From: Datura wrightii
Lineage: Eukaryota; Streptophyta; Magnoliopsida; Solanales; Solanaceae
Reading direction: 5' to 3'
NCBI GenBank assembly: GCA_035772735.1
Contig: JASDFA010000010.1
Coordinates: forward strand, 153,452,501 to 153,516,500
Length of the DNA: 64,000 nucleotides
Of the stretch, positions 34,876 through 47,829 are shown piece by piece (the first letter of the stretch is position 1; each line of letters opens with the position of its first letter). Made by a program: the position numbers and the translations under genes. Under the pieces are notes generated by a model. It was given only the letters and a program-made list of their open reading frames with translations. It searched no databases and was not told where the DNA came from.

Positions 34876-35545
34876 TCTTAACTTAACTATTTTCAGTTAG
34901 AGCTCAAGTTAATTTAGATGAGGTTGGTAGTTTCAAATTGTTATTGTTATTTTCTTTTCTAACTTCAACCTCCTTGGTTGGGCAAGTTGAAGATACGAGA
35001 AAAGCATTAAGACGACGAAAATAACAATCCACCCAATTCACCATTCAAGAATCACTATTTTATTATGCCTACTTTAGTTGCTCCATCATGGTTCCCACAA
35101 CCCTAGCCTAAGAGATTTAGCCGCTCATGTTTATGAGAAGAAAAATGAAAGATGTAGAAGAGTTCATAATGAAATACTTACGGTAATATAAACTTGTTAA
35201 CAAAATCTCCAAAGCTATATTGAGTCACAAGAACTTGATGAGTTTCCAAAAAATATTCAACTATGCTATTATACAAATTCATAAAGTATGAATTGTGCAA
35301 CACTTAAATATAAAAATTCCAAGTGCACAATATGACAATGAAGCCTAAGACCTGGAATAAATGATATTTAAAATAATAGATTAAGCCTTTATTGTTCCTT
35401 CTTGGATTTGAATTAGGTTTTGTAGCTTCTGTTGCTAGTCGAACTGGGATTGGAATCCTGGCCATCTGGACATATGTGGTACGCCGCGCCCCTCATAGCA
35501 CCACCTAGTCTAGCACGTCACACTACTAAAGGCACAGGTAAGTCC
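34876..35545 (-). other. Element C 5' region between the two solo LTRs
   Basis: Non-coding sequence between solo LTR 1 and solo LTR 2. It continues at 38098 beyond solo LTR 2, so it probably belongs to the 5' LTR or leader of element C. Confidence 0.5.
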
Positions 35546-35550
35546 TGTGC

Positions 35551-38092
35551 TGTCACACCCCGCCTTGGGGGGTATGACTGGCACCTGGTGCCCTACTAGG
35601 ACCTGAACTGCTAGACTGCTGAGCCTGGGCACATCTGGTGCCTGGCTGGATCTAACCCACATTTCTGGAAACAAAGGGCTATATAACGGCTGTAAACACA
35701 GCCCCCGTCCCATTGGCCTATAGCCTCCCGTACCTGTCATGACAGTTAACCAGAACATATTCAATATAGGGAAACCTATGCGGGCCGACAAGGCTACCAT
35801 GCTGTCTAGTTATCTATAACTTGACAATGAAATACTGGAAAGCTACGTGACCGACAAGGTCACCACTACTGTCAAACTATGGCCCCACACGGCCAACATA
35901 AAAGAGATAAAAGTACTAACAGCTATACGACTGCATGGCCTCACACGACCGGCTCAACTGACAACAGGGAAATATATACAGACTGCAAGCCTCTAGGAAT
36001 AGCAATAGAAATGATCGGGACAGGGACCCGACCTACCCGTATTGTACAACAAAAGGAAATGAAATACACCTCTGGGATTCAGTCTCCGGATGACAGGAGC
36101 TGAATACTCGATCGCTGACAGGAATCACGAGGTATCACCTGCTCGTCTATAAGTACCTGCAGGCAAGTAATGCAGCGCCCTACCGGGCGTCAGTACCACT
36201 GGTACTGAGTATGTAAAGCAATAACTGAAGGAAATATCTGAAAACAACAATACAACTGATGAAACTGAAGTAGGAGGGAATAGATTAACTGTCTGATAAT
36301 GTAAATCATACCTTCTCTTAATTGTACTGGAAGGAGTAGGAGTCATACCTGGAGACGTATCGTTCTACTACCGAACTACTCGTGTCTAATGTAACATGGC
36401 ATAACATAACATAACATAATATAGCACACACAAACCTTACCCGGCCCCCATAAGCCGGGAGGTACAACCAGCACAGAATCTATACCCCTACCCCGGTCAT
36501 CCCATATCCTATAATCGCTGTAAGCATCCTGCCGGTCCCCTGGGTATGCACTTGGGCTCGCTGAGCCCCTGACTATAACTGCATCTGAGTCCGGAGGACT
36601 CCTGAATCAACACCCGGGCGTATCCGCTCGAAGGGGTGTGTAAGGGCCGACCAAGGCACAATATGGGGAAAACTGGCATCCCATTTTCGTCCCCTGTGGG
36701 ACGGCATTCCATTCCTTAGGTCGACGTATCCTCGTCCTCTGGCGGACGAGTCGATACAGCTATTAACCCTGGGGCGGTCAGGGATGCTAGGTAATCCAAC
36801 CCCAAGACAATACAATGGTCTCAACTAGTAATACTATCTACATATATCTCATGCTGAAGCTAATAATTATAATGTATCTATGTCTACTGTATGCTGAACT
36901 AGTGATAGCGATATGTATGTACTTAAGTCATGCTGAGACTGATAATAGTGTATATGTACAAATATAATCTTCTCCCATACTGTACTGTATACTGAGTTTC
37001 TGTAATAACATGATTTACTATTTCTGACATGCTTCCTAAGCTTTATTTTTAACCTATCATTCTATTTCTGAGATGCCTTACAGATATTACATTGTTTTAC
37101 TGGGTTTCAACTGAATACGATAATATCCTGACATTTTGTACTATATCATATACTGAGCATGCTGTGCAGTTCCTAACACTTGTATTAGAATCTATATTGT
37201 GCTAACAAGTTTCGTGCTAATTATAACCTGATGCTTCTAATATCGTATCAACATTCGTAATAAACACAACACATGACTTCTGAATATTCTACTGGCCTTT
37301 GAATTGCTTTACTATACCGAGATTTATTAACTTGCCGAGGAAACTAGCTTTACATACCTTATCCTCGAACTATCCGTCTGTCGGACGAGGCTCGGCAAAT
37401 ACTTCAACTATTTCTCCCAACTGCATTCATAAATATGACAATTAATACTAAATATAGCTTTATTTTAAAGAACAACGTCACTTTCGAAATAATTTATAGC
37501 CTAAAATTTAGGCTTATTAAAAGACGGTCGAAAACTTGCTATTTTTCAGAGGTCCAGAAGGGAGAAATATTCACTTCACAGCTAGGAACACATAGACACT
37601 AGTTTGGAGCAATTCTACTTACCTTAGCTCGGTAGCTCGACGATTCATCGGCCGTATTTCACGAAACTAAATCCGTAGGAATGCTCTCTGCTGCTAAATA
37701 CCTCAGTATCTGGGGTTAATTTGAGTTTGGACAACGTTTAGCAGCGTAATCGGATGAAAATTATATTACCCCCTTCGTTCTTTTCTCTTCTCTGATGTTT
37801 CCTCTCTGTTTCACTGGAAATTTATAAGTTTATATGATTTAAAACCGAAGTGGGGCTTTATATACTTGGGCCTGGACAAGGCCAACGTGTCATGGAGCCA
37901 ACGCGGAGGCTCCACCTCCGTGACACGCTGCCATCGCGGAGGGGCTCTGCCTCGGCTCCTTCCGCGATGGTTCGACAGGTTTCTCGTCCGATCGTTTTCC
38001 CGAGCCTTTCTCTAGCACGTATGGCCTTCAAATATGCTTAACCAACGTGTGAATAGGTCATCTAAGTGCCGGGAATCCTACGGGGTATAACA
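35551..38092 (-). mobile_element. Gypsy solo LTR 2 with TGTGC target duplication
   Basis: A 2542-bp sequence with plus-strand edges TGTCACACCC and GGGTATAACA is flanked by identical TGTGC copies (35546-35550 and 38093-38097). On the minus strand it reads from TGTTATACCCCGTAGG, like the LTR at 61658. A TATA element on the minus strand is at about 37857-37866. No internal region is present. Confidence 0.9.
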
Positions 38093-38107
38093 TGTGCGAC
38101 GCTCAGG

Positions 38108-38365
38108 CCCTTGCCTTGGTGTGTCAGTGCAGTGCTAACTTCTATTATACTCGTTTCGTCAATACCGTTTTGCCATTCTTGCTGTTTTTAGCCAAAATTA
38201 AGCCCAAATACATTACTTTAATACCTTAAAACATTTAATCATGTGTGTTAGCTCTTTTTCACAAATATATCATAAAACACAAGAAATCACATACAATTTA
38301 TTCTCAAAATATAGCTAAGTATGGGCAAAATATGGTTAATAAATGCGTAAATACATCCTTCATCA
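38108..38365 (-). repeat. Element C 5' terminal repeat
   Basis: Partner of 27070-27327. Its outer edge CTTCATCA abuts element B gag sequence exactly, which marks the element boundary. Confidence 0.75.
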
Positions 38366-39540
38366 ACCCTGCTGGTGTGGATGATCCTACAGCGGTCCTT
38401 GTCGATCGTGCCACCCCACCCCACTGTCTTTGGGTGTAATTCATAAACTTATGACCCATAAGACCGCAAGTGTAACAAGTAATCAACTCCCTTCTACATT
38501 GCCCCACATGACTCCTACCGCACACCCTCCACGATGGTGGTGCCATCCTTCTAGATTGTCATTGTTCCAACTCCAATGGGGTACCATGACTAGGTTCTGT
38601 ACCTGATGCTGCCAGTGTCGGATGTCCAGATGGATCCCCCTGATACAGTGGCCTAGAGATACCCCGTGACCCATTCTGGAAATTTGTAGGCTTCGTTCTC
38701 TTTCATTGCTCCCTCTCAGCCCGCTCTTGATCTAGCTGCTTTAAATTATCATCTTCCAAACTGTACGCCAGTGCCTGTATACGTGTTATACTCACACCCA
38801 CCTCTATAGCGGTGACCTCACAACATTGCACATATTCCCGAAACAACCCATTCACAAACTGATATATCCTAGCTCGCATAGTGCTAACAAAGAAGGAGCA
38901 TATAGGGCTAGTGAATCAAATCGAAGTCCATACTCCCGCACACTCATATCTCCCTGCTCTAAGCGTAAAAACTATTCTTCCGTATCATATCGAACCTCCA
39001 AAGGCAGATACTAATCCAGAAATGAGTCAACAAAATCAGCCCACTTGACCGGAGGTTCATCCCGACCCCTCGAGGCACTCCCAACCTTTATACCAAAACA
39101 GCGCCACCTCGCGCAACCTAAACGCCGCCAACTCTGCATCCTTAATAGAAGTAGCATGCATGACTCGGAGGATGCAATAAAACTGATCCACATAGTCCTG
39201 CAGGTCCACATTTACCTGTGTCCTAGAGAACTCTGGAGGATTCAAAGCTATGAACTCTCGAGTCCTGAAACTCCTATATCGCTCTCCATACCCTACACCT
39301 GGCTGTGTACCAATCTCTAACTGTCCCGCCACTACTCTGGCCAACAATTGTATCGCAGCCCTTAAATACTGATCTGTCCCAACTAGGGGAGATACTGGAG
39401 GTGCTGCAGCCTTCGGGGCCTGTTCAGCCCTTGGAAAATCTCTAGCTGGGTATAGCGATTTTGGTGATGGTATGACGGCCTCATCTTGAGCCTAATATGG
39501 GTCTGTCTCTATAGGGGTACCATGCTAGTACCCTTACTCA
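38366..39540 (-). pseudogene. Element B gag (Tekay/Del-like), truncated
   Basis: On the minus strand the capsid core reads NPPEFSRTQVNVDLQDYVDQ, then VMHATSIKDAELAAFRLREV and ALFWYKGWE, the pattern of Solanaceae Tekay-type gypsy gag. Further on come DFVDSFLD and REYGLRFDSLALYAPS. The zinc knuckle is CYTCGLMGHKFMNY at about 38430-38475, where the last cysteine of CCHC is replaced by tyrosine. Stops occur at about 39057 and elsewhere. The gene ends abruptly at 38366 against element C, and protease, reverse transcriptase and integrase are absent. Confidence 0.8.
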
Positions 39541-39781
39541 TAGAAACATCCAACCACTGCCCGATCATCATTCTATGAGTTATAGGCATTTCCTGCATAA
39601 TTCAATAAACATAAGTCTAGACTCGATTCCTAAAACTTTAGACTCAACACACGATTTGATTCAGAAAGAAGGGTAACCATCCTAAATGCTCTGTAGCTTC
39701 CTGTCTATAAGTACAATGCGCAACACACACATAAACAAGACTCTACTAGACATGACTTATTAGACTCCCTAGGACGAACTA

Positions 39782-39792
39782 CTCTGATACCA
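39782..39792 (-). other. Primer-binding site of element B
   Basis: The minus strand reads TGGTATCAGAG four bases inside the LTR edge. It is complementary to the 3' end of plant initiator methionine tRNA, the usual primer for these elements. Confidence 0.8.
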
Positions 39793-39796
39793 AGAC

Positions 39797-41534
39797 TGTC
39801 ACAGCACAATTCGGGAAGGCGTGATTGGCACCTGGTACCACTTTTGATACGAGCATATGCAGCAACCAAATATAAAACATAGGCCAAAACCGTTAAGGTT
39901 CGACAACTCAACATCCCATAAGATGCATATAAAAGGCATAGGCAATAAAATGACAATATACAACGTATCGAGTATGAAACGAAATAATAAGACAAGAGTC
40001 CAGAGTCGATAAATAGCTAACCGGAGATAGAACGATAACCTCAGAAACCCACCTGAAAACTCACTTACCTGGGCTATATGGTCGGCCTCAAACCATCTCA
40101 TAGTGTCAATCAATAATTCAAGGATAATCACATCAAACAATATCAATTATCAAGCACTGTCGGACTTTCTCTCGGCTGCGCACAGTTAGCAGAGCTCATT
40201 CTATCCGGGAGAACCTTTCGCAATCCCAGGAAGACCTAGAATAGACATATACAGTGCTATGAAGGCATGTACCGCCCCATAGGTCTTGTATATCTCATAA
40301 CGGCCCTATGGGGGGCAAGCTCAACTCGACCATAAGCCAATTGTTCTACCCCTTGGACTAAATCCCGCGGTCGAACCTACTCTAAGCATTGGGTATACAC
40401 GAATCCCAAGAGCCTCGAGACATACACACACACACACCCCATAACACAATCACAAAATTCACAAGCAACATTCACATATAAAGGTCTTAGCAGCCCCCAA
40501 CCGACTTATGACCGACGTTGGCCAACACGTGACATCAACCATTTCTAAGGGTTGTTTGACTCGACAACGTGCCAACCGACACATGAATCTAACCCAATCT
40601 TACAAAAACATACATACACATATCATACACAACCAGTAGCTCAACTAAGAGTATGCCAACACATTTTAAGACACCAAAACACAGCTCGTATACACGACAA
40701 CAATACTAGCTCAAACCTTATGGAAATCATGCCGAAAAAAGGGAAGAAACGGCCTAACCATATCTTAGAATCCAACGAACGCAAGACAACCGAACTTTCA
40801 CTCCTTAAGCTTACCAAGATACTTCTTAATATCAGCTTAAACAACCAGCAACAAACTGCTACAAGAAACTGAAAAAGAGAAACAATACAAAACAATGTTT
40901 ATCGGCTAGTTCTTAAGAATTTGAAGGTGAGAAAGCTAAGGTGACAACCTACCATCAACAACAACTTCAAAACCAACCTTAGAAAACTAAACTCAACATG
41001 GAAGAAATATTATAAACTCCATGAAACATCCACAAGGAAACTTGAAAATAACGCCGCTATATGAGTTCTAAGGTGAATTCTAGATTCCCGACACCAAAAC
41101 TCACTTGAATTAGATTTCTAGCCTCCAAACCCTTATAAAACCATGGAAAGGACTTGAGAGAGTTTTTACTTCATGGAAATTTCCAAAAATGAAAATTAGA
41201 CGTGGAATAACCGATCGAATGGACTTATATAGTCCTCCACCGCCTAAGCCATTTTTGACATGCTTGCTTGTGCGATCTCACGAAAATGCAAATATCTCTC
41301 TACTCCAAAGTCATATTGATGAATGATTTAATGCGTTGGAAGATAGACTCATAAAACTTTAATTTGATAGGTCGTAGGCTCCCTAACTCCTTATATATTG
41401 GGAGACAAACTTCGAGACATTTGACCCAAATTACAGAAAATTTCAAGAAAAAAATTTGTGATAAATTTTACCGAGTTTCTTTCTACAGTTTGATCGACGT
41501 CGAGTGTCATTGTTCTTATAGTCACCGGTAAACA
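39797..41534 (-). repeat. 5' LTR of element B
   Basis: A 1738-bp LTR from TGTCACAGCAC to GGTAAACA. The left part matches 25796-27062. The outer edge is inferred from the terminal CA and is uncertain by a few bases. Confidence 0.75.
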
Positions 41535-41579
41535 TTAGATTAGAGTTTATTTATAGTTAGCATTCTTAGCTTAATAGGG

Positions 41580-41841
41580 ACTACTAGAAATATAGATTTT
41601 TTTCACCACAAATCAATGGGAAATTTGTGTTATAAAACGTGATTCTTTCACCCATTTTCCACCGAACCAGTTCACTGGGAAAATACATGATGGAAACAAA
41701 TTCACACTGAAATAGTGAAAAACTTCATGATTTTTTCATGTGAAAACACTATTTTTTTTCTACTGATATCGGTGGGAATAATCACTTAATATTTTTTTTT
41801 GGTGAAAAATTTTAATAAAAAAATAGTGACTTTTTAGTAGT
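41580..41841. mobile_element. Small MITE with ACTACTAGAAA-type ends
   Basis: The left end ACTACTAGAAA and right end TTTTTAGTAGT are near inverted repeats, enclosing 262 bp of AT-rich sequence with no frame. It resembles CACTA-derived MITEs. No clear 3-bp target duplication was found. Confidence 0.6.
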
Positions 41842-41989
41842 AAGGAGAAAAATATATATTCTTTGAGAATCATTATTTAGTGGTGTTATGAGATTTTTAA
41901 AAAGATAATTTGTTATTATTTTGTTATATTCAATTTTTTTAGCGTATGACTTGTTTATTCAAATTATATGAATAAATATGGTAATAGAT

Positions 41990-42190
41990 TTGATTTTTAT
42001 AGTACATAAAAATAAAACAAAAAAGGTATTGACTAAATACGACATTTATATCACTTAATACAACATTTATAAGTGTAAAATATAGATTTTTATTTAGTGT
42101 AAAATAAATGTTGCTAAGGGATTTTGCGACACTTATATCACTTAATACGACATTTATAAAATGTCATCCTAGGCCTAATTTCTTGTAGTG
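41990..42190. mobile_element. CACTA-like MITE fragment ending TTTCTTGTAGTG
   Basis: The right terminus is the reverse complement of the CACTACAAGAAA start at 24605. Inside, TACGACATTTATATCACTTAA and its variants recur. The left end was not found, so only a fragment is called. Confidence 0.55.
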
Positions 42191-42793
42191 AGAAAAAAAA
42201 TTCAGTTAGAGCTTCTTTATTTTTAGTGAAATAAATTTTTTTAGCATGATAATAAAGCTTCAACTATATAATATTTATTATATTTTACTTGGATATAATG
42301 ACTATCTATTTCAATAGTAAATTTTTTTATTCGGGAAAATCTGTTAAAAGAAAAAAGTTAATTATAAATTTATTATTTTTAGCAAAAATAATTTCTTTGT
42401 TTGCTTAAAAAGTAGAGTTCTAGAAAAGTTTTTTTTTTTTTACTAATTAAAGAATTAAATCTAAAAATTAAAAAGATAGTTTTTAAAATGACACATGAAT
42501 AAAAAGTCTACATGACAAGAAAGTGTATCTCACTCTCTTAGGATGAGATGGTGCAGGGGATTAAAGACTCTCAGATTAAGTTTATAAAGATAATCAAGAC
42601 TACTAATAATTTAGGAGAATTTAAAAAAAAACACGTCAAGTTTAAAAGCGTCTTCCATATTCTGCCTTAAAAAAAGATAATAAAAATTAATTCAGAAAAT
42701 CAATATAAGGAGGTCAATTTTTGGAAAAATCATATCGGAGGTCGATACTATCTTGAACTTAAGAAAAAACCATCTACGGAGATTGATATTTTT
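42191..42793. other. Intergenic DNA, nothing recognised
   Basis: AT-rich, without gene or clear repeat, up to the MULE edge. Confidence 0.6.
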
Positions 42794-43716
42794 TGGGTAA
42801 AAATTGTTTTAGTCCTTCAACTTTACCTTAAAAATCAAATACCTCCTCCAACATTGAACAATCGACACTTTCATCATTTTACTCAACTTCCGACCATTGA
42901 TCGATAACTTTAAATTAGTTGACCGATAATCAAAGGGGTAAAACTGAATTTTACTTATATTATTAATTAATTAATTAGTTGGTTCCCTAATTAATCATAC
43001 ATAATTTTCCTCTGTTAATTAATTCTAACGTCTCTCTGTTGTGTTCAATACTTCTCCCTTAACCTAAATAATCCTTCTTATTTTCAGAGAATCTTTCAAA
43101 CCCTTGTAAATAATTATTTACAATAGGCACCCAAATAACTCTTAACTTCAATTTTACTATTCAGAGAACTATGCCACAGTAAGAAAACTCTACATCTTTT
43201 TTACTTTCACTACAATTATGTGTTGCTTTTCATGAACACGTCATGTACCTTATTGTACTTAAATACTGAAAAAGGTTTGAAAGTTAGAGATGACTCAATA
43301 ATTTTGTTTGTTTCCTGTGCATTGACATCTTATTTGTCCGAATTGCTATAACATTTATTATAAATTATATTCATGTTTTACTTGGTTGTGTATAATGTAA
43401 TTGGTTTATCATATTAGGAAGTTGATGGAGTCTTTTGTGCAATCGGTACAAAGACGACGATCGATCTTTAAGTCCTATTATACTTTAGCATAAGCATCTG
43501 ATAATACTAAACTTTATTTTTTCCTCTCTTTTTGGTGAGCTTTCTTTTATTGTAAAGAAAATTTGGTTAATCTCTCTAAAGATTTGGCAAGCATTACAAT
43601 TTTTTTCATGAAGGCATAATGAAATTCCAAAGCGAAGCTTTTATTAGTATACATGTGCGAAACTTTTATTAGTCTTATATTCTTTACTTTATTTATGAAA
43701 AGATCAAATATATTTA

Positions 43717-46020
43717 ATGTATTGGCTACTGTTGTCATTCTCAGGGATGTTATTTAACCTATCAGTGCATTGTCTTAGAGAATGTTATCATATTTTCAAT
43801 GTTGATAATAATCAGTATGGAATATCAAATCTATTGGAAGATGCTCACAATGTTATAGTTGGAGGTTCCTCTACTTGGTTGGCAAAAATAATTTTCTTTG
43901 AAGTTATTCATCCGGAAACTGGTGTCACAATGAAATTGGTTGATGATACTGATTTAAAAATATTATTTGGTATGTACAAGGATTTGGGAAAGAAAGAAAT
44001 CGATATGCGTTTAAGCATAATGGATGAAAAGGTTAATGAAATTGAGGGCGAAAATTTCCAGTGGACTGATGATGAAGATGAACATGTGGTTGGGAATGTG
44101 GAGGTTCATTCAGATAGAAACGATAGTGAAGATGGTTTATCATATTATGAATCTGATGAAAATGATCTATTTGAAGGAGTTAGTGATAATGATAAATCAA
44201 TTGAGCATCCAATGACAAAAGTAAGTGACAAAATGCAAGGTGAGATTTTTAAATATACATATGATGAGAAATTGAAGAAGGAGATTGTTGTGCTTAAGGA
44301 GGAGCACATATTCAATGATGTGAATCATTTTAGACTAGTTATGCAAGAATTTGTCCGACAAGAAGGTTTTCCTGTTAAGAAGCTTAAAAATGATAAGATC
44401 AGGCTCGTCGTTGTTTGTAAAGATAATGGTTGTGCATGGAGGATTCGTTCTTCCCTTTACAATGATGAAATAACTTTTGAGATCAAACAGTTAAGTGGAT
44501 CGCATACATGCGTCAAAAATATGAAAGATTGTTGAGAAAGTTCGAGATGGATTACTAAACAATTTGAGTCAGATTTCAAAGCCGACTATGACATGTCTAT
44601 CGATAAGCTTTATGTTTCACTAAAGGAAAAGCACGGACTTGATGTTAACACTCAAAAATTAATCAGAGCTGTCAAAATTGCTAAAGAATTAGCGGCTAGA
44701 GATCATGAAAAAAGTTATGTCAAAATACCACAATATATAGCTATCCTGAAAGAGACTAATCCGGGTGTTTTTATAAAGTTGAAGTGCATTAATTTAGATC
44801 TCTGAAATCCTAGATGCAACTCAATCCTTGAGAACTTTTACATTAGCTTTGAAACTCAGAGTCACAGCTTTATTAGTGGTTGCAACCCTTTATTGGTATT
44901 GATGCTTGTTTCTTGAAGGGCCCATTTAAGGGTCAATTACTTATTGCCATTTCACTTAATGCAAATTCAGGTATTTTTTCCATAGCAGTCATGATTGCTA
45001 AGGAGGATGGGCCGACATGGGAGTATTTTCTTGATTGCTTGTCTACTTCTATAGGAGATATTGGAGGCATTACATTTATGAGTTATAGGCAGAAAGGGCT
45101 CAAGAATGCTATGAAATTTTTTTTTCCAACGGCCAACCATAGGTTTTGTGCAAGGCACTTTGTAACAATTTTAAGGTTAAATATCCTGGTCCAAAATTAA
45201 GACAACTCCTTTAGGCAGCAACTAAGGCTTATAATGAGCATGACTTTTGGAAAATTATGAATGAGATGAAAGAAATAAGCGATCCTGTTTATAACTGATT
45301 GTTGCATGACTGCAAAGAATCACTTGAGAGTTGGACAAGGCATAAATTTGATGAATATGTAAAAAGTGATCATTTTACAAATAACATGACAGAGTCTATC
45401 AATGCTTTTGTGGTAAAAGCTAGAGAGAAACCAATTCTTACTTTATTGGAATGGATTAGAAGAAAAAACTATGACTAGATTCCAACAGAGGTACGAAAAA
45501 GCTTTTTCTTTGGACACTCTGATTCCAACCAAAATGAGAGAGAATTACTAGAAATCAAAAGGAGGGGAGAAAGTTGTTTTGTTTCAGGGCTAATGAACAC
45601 TTGTTTGAAGTGCATGACTTGAAAAATTATGTGGTGAATTTAAATAACATGTCATGTCAATGCTGAGAATGGCAAATAAGTGGAGTGCCATGCCGACATG
45701 CTCTACGTTGTATGAATCATATTAGAGAGGAACCTATAAAATTTGTTCATCCTTTATTGACTAAAGAATTTTATGTGAAGACTTATTGTAGAAAGATTAA
45801 TCCGGTACCGGATTAGAGCAAATGGCCAGTTGTAGATCACCCTGTTGTGCACCCTAATGAGAAAATGGAGAAGAAAATAGGTAGAAAACCAAAGAAAAGG
45901 AGAAGGGAATCATATTAACAACCAACAAAAAAGAGATCAATTCATTGCACTTGTAAAATATTCATGAAATTGGGCATAATAGTAGATTGTGTCGAAAGAA
46001 AACATCAACTACAAATGTTG
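43717..46020 (+). pseudogene. MULE transposase (MuDR family), broken
   Basis: The first intact block (43717-44535) is an acidic N-terminal region ending in the MuDR DNA-binding domain (PF03108): LKEEHIFNDVNHF, FPVKKLKNDK, CKDNGCAWRI and SGSHTC. After a stop, 44593-44805 continues. The MULE catalytic domain (PF10551) is at 44880-45200, with IGIDACFLKGPFKGQLL, DGPTWEYFLD and HRFCARHF. A SWIM zinc finger follows near 45657-45715 (CQC, then GVPCRHALR). A CCHC knuckle near 45950-46005 is split by a frameshift, with GHNSRLC in another frame. The protein would cut and move the element. At least four stops or shifts disable it. Confidence 0.9.
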
Positions 46021-46774
46021 GCGAACTTCAGTAGTAAGTTTATTGCTTCTTTTTTGTTTTTTATCATTCAATTTAGACTTTGATATTTTAATTCCCAGCA
46101 ACAGTTGTTTAATCTTTCATTTTGTTGCTTTGGTGGCTGGCACTCTGTTCTGCCCGCCGAAAGTAGTATGTTGAAATTTTTTTTCATGATCGAATGTTTT
46201 TTAAGATGAGCATGTTCATCCATTTATTTTTACTCCTGTAAATTATCTCTTTCAGATACCTACTTATCCAAGAAGAAAAAATATCTCTTCTAAAGACCGT
46301 CCACTCTGATTGATTTTCCTTCCTTTTCTCCTTTAATCTTATATAGTTTTTTTGGTCATGAGTAATGCTTTTGTGACATTCTGCTTGAGATCGCCTTTTA
46401 GACGACTTGTTTAGCTTGAAAATTCTGTTGGTATCACCTCAGTAAGGACCTTTTACCGAGGGGAGACTTTGCATTACCCAACTCTTTTTTCAATAACATA
46501 CAATTACATGGCTCGTGGCTGATAACTATAGTGATTACAAGCAATCTTAAGGTTGGCATGTGCTTTGACTGTGTAGATGTCGGTGGCGGTAACTATCGTG
46601 AAAATATAGCAATCTCAACATGAACATGGATTTAATTAGGCTCAACGGCTTCTTGAAAAAAAGATACACGTGACTGGGAAGACTTCTTAATCATCATGAA
46701 TGTGCAAGTAAGATTGATCCTTTTTAGATTTTTTTTAATATACTAGTCTGTGCCTGTAATTTATCTTTGTGTCG

Positions 46775-46840
46775 AGGGGCGTACGCTCTATCCTCCCTAC
46801 ACCCCACTTTGTGACATTACACGGGGTATGTGGTTGTTGT
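46775..46840 (+). mobile_element. TS-SINE-like 3' fragment
   Basis: GGGGCGTACGCTCTATCCTC, then CACCCCACTTTGTGACATTA and a GTTGTTGT tail follow the 3' end of the Solanaceae TS SINE as I remember it. Only about 65 bases are recognisable, and the tRNA-derived head is not seen. Confidence 0.55.
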
Positions 46841-47829
46841 ATTGAGTTCTTGAACTTTACATTTATTTATTCTAGCTTAAGCTTTATCGCTTTATTATGC
46901 TGGTGCGATTATGTGAAAGTTAACTTTTTTTTCCTAATGCAGGTTCTGTTAAACTGTCCGGTGGTGCGTTCTAGTATATTCCAATGCGATTTTGGCGATG
47001 TTGGTCCTTTTTGATGTGTTTGCACTGATGTTGGCCGTCTCACTATTTTCTTTTTCAAAACCTATAAGGATTTGTTGCTATTAAGTTGTGTGCTTAAACT
47101 CTGCTACTGCACGAAAGAGATACTGGATTATAGATCCAAATGGACATGATTCTAACTTCTAAGTTTCACTTGGTTGAGATTATTTTTTTCTGTATAAACA
47201 TAATTTATTAGCTGCATCTCTTACACAAATTCTAAAGCTTATATTTGGCTCTCCAAATACAATGTTATAAATCTTTTTCAAAACAGAACACTATTATTAA
47301 AAAACAACAAACTTGTCTTTTGGATCCTATGAACAAATTACCCAAATGTGAAGCTACTTCTGTGCATCTTACTCTTCTCACCTTATTAACCAGAGCATTC
47401 AATCCTTATGTCAACCGCATCTCTACAATATATGTCAATGTCTGCTTCATTTGTTGCAAATGTATGAGCGTGGATATCGCCTTCATCCTTTAAACGTGAT
47501 TATACTTTGTAAAGCTGTTATCTCGTTATTTTATTTTTTGTAAGAATCCGCATAAATAGAAAGAAAATGAATATAAATAAAAGTAAAGAAGATAAATAGA
47601 CAAACTCAGATATTATTAAAGGCGATTCTGAAAATATAACCTCAACACCCATTACTCGCTCATTTCACATAACTAACAAAATGGTACATATTCCTTTCCT
47701 GCATCAACTACATATGGTCATCCTTTGAGATTTCACTTCACAATTTACATGTTACCAACAATATAAGCGAACAAAACTAATAACCAAATGAATTCCGACA
47801 AGGCTTTGTGATCTTCATTTTTCCTTTTA

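Larger units (their letters stand above)
27070..38365 (-). mobile_element. Athila/Tat-like gypsy element C, gag only
   Basis: Terminal repeats of 258 bp (27070-27327 and 38108-38365) match without obvious indels and share an exact outer terminus, TGATGAAGG on the minus strand. Inside are a gag region of Athila/Tat type (30564-31885) and a separate frame (29263-29837). No reverse transcriptase or integrase was found, so the copy is non-autonomous or deleted. Two solo LTRs are inserted in it. The left flank is element B LTR and the right flank is element B gag, which a simple insertion cannot give. Confidence 0.65.
25796..41534 (-). mobile_element. Nested Ty3/gypsy complex; outer element B (Tekay/Del-like)
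   Basis: LTRs of one family lie at 25796-27062 (3', truncated) and 39797-41534 (5'). A primer-binding site and a gag pseudogene of minus-strand orientation lie inside the right LTR. The pol genes expected between gag and the 3' LTR are missing. Their place is taken by element C (27070-38365) and by two solo LTRs inside that. The left flank ends GTTAG and the right flank starts TTAGA, so a target duplication is possible but not clean. It is a stack of at least three insertion events. Confidence 0.8.
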
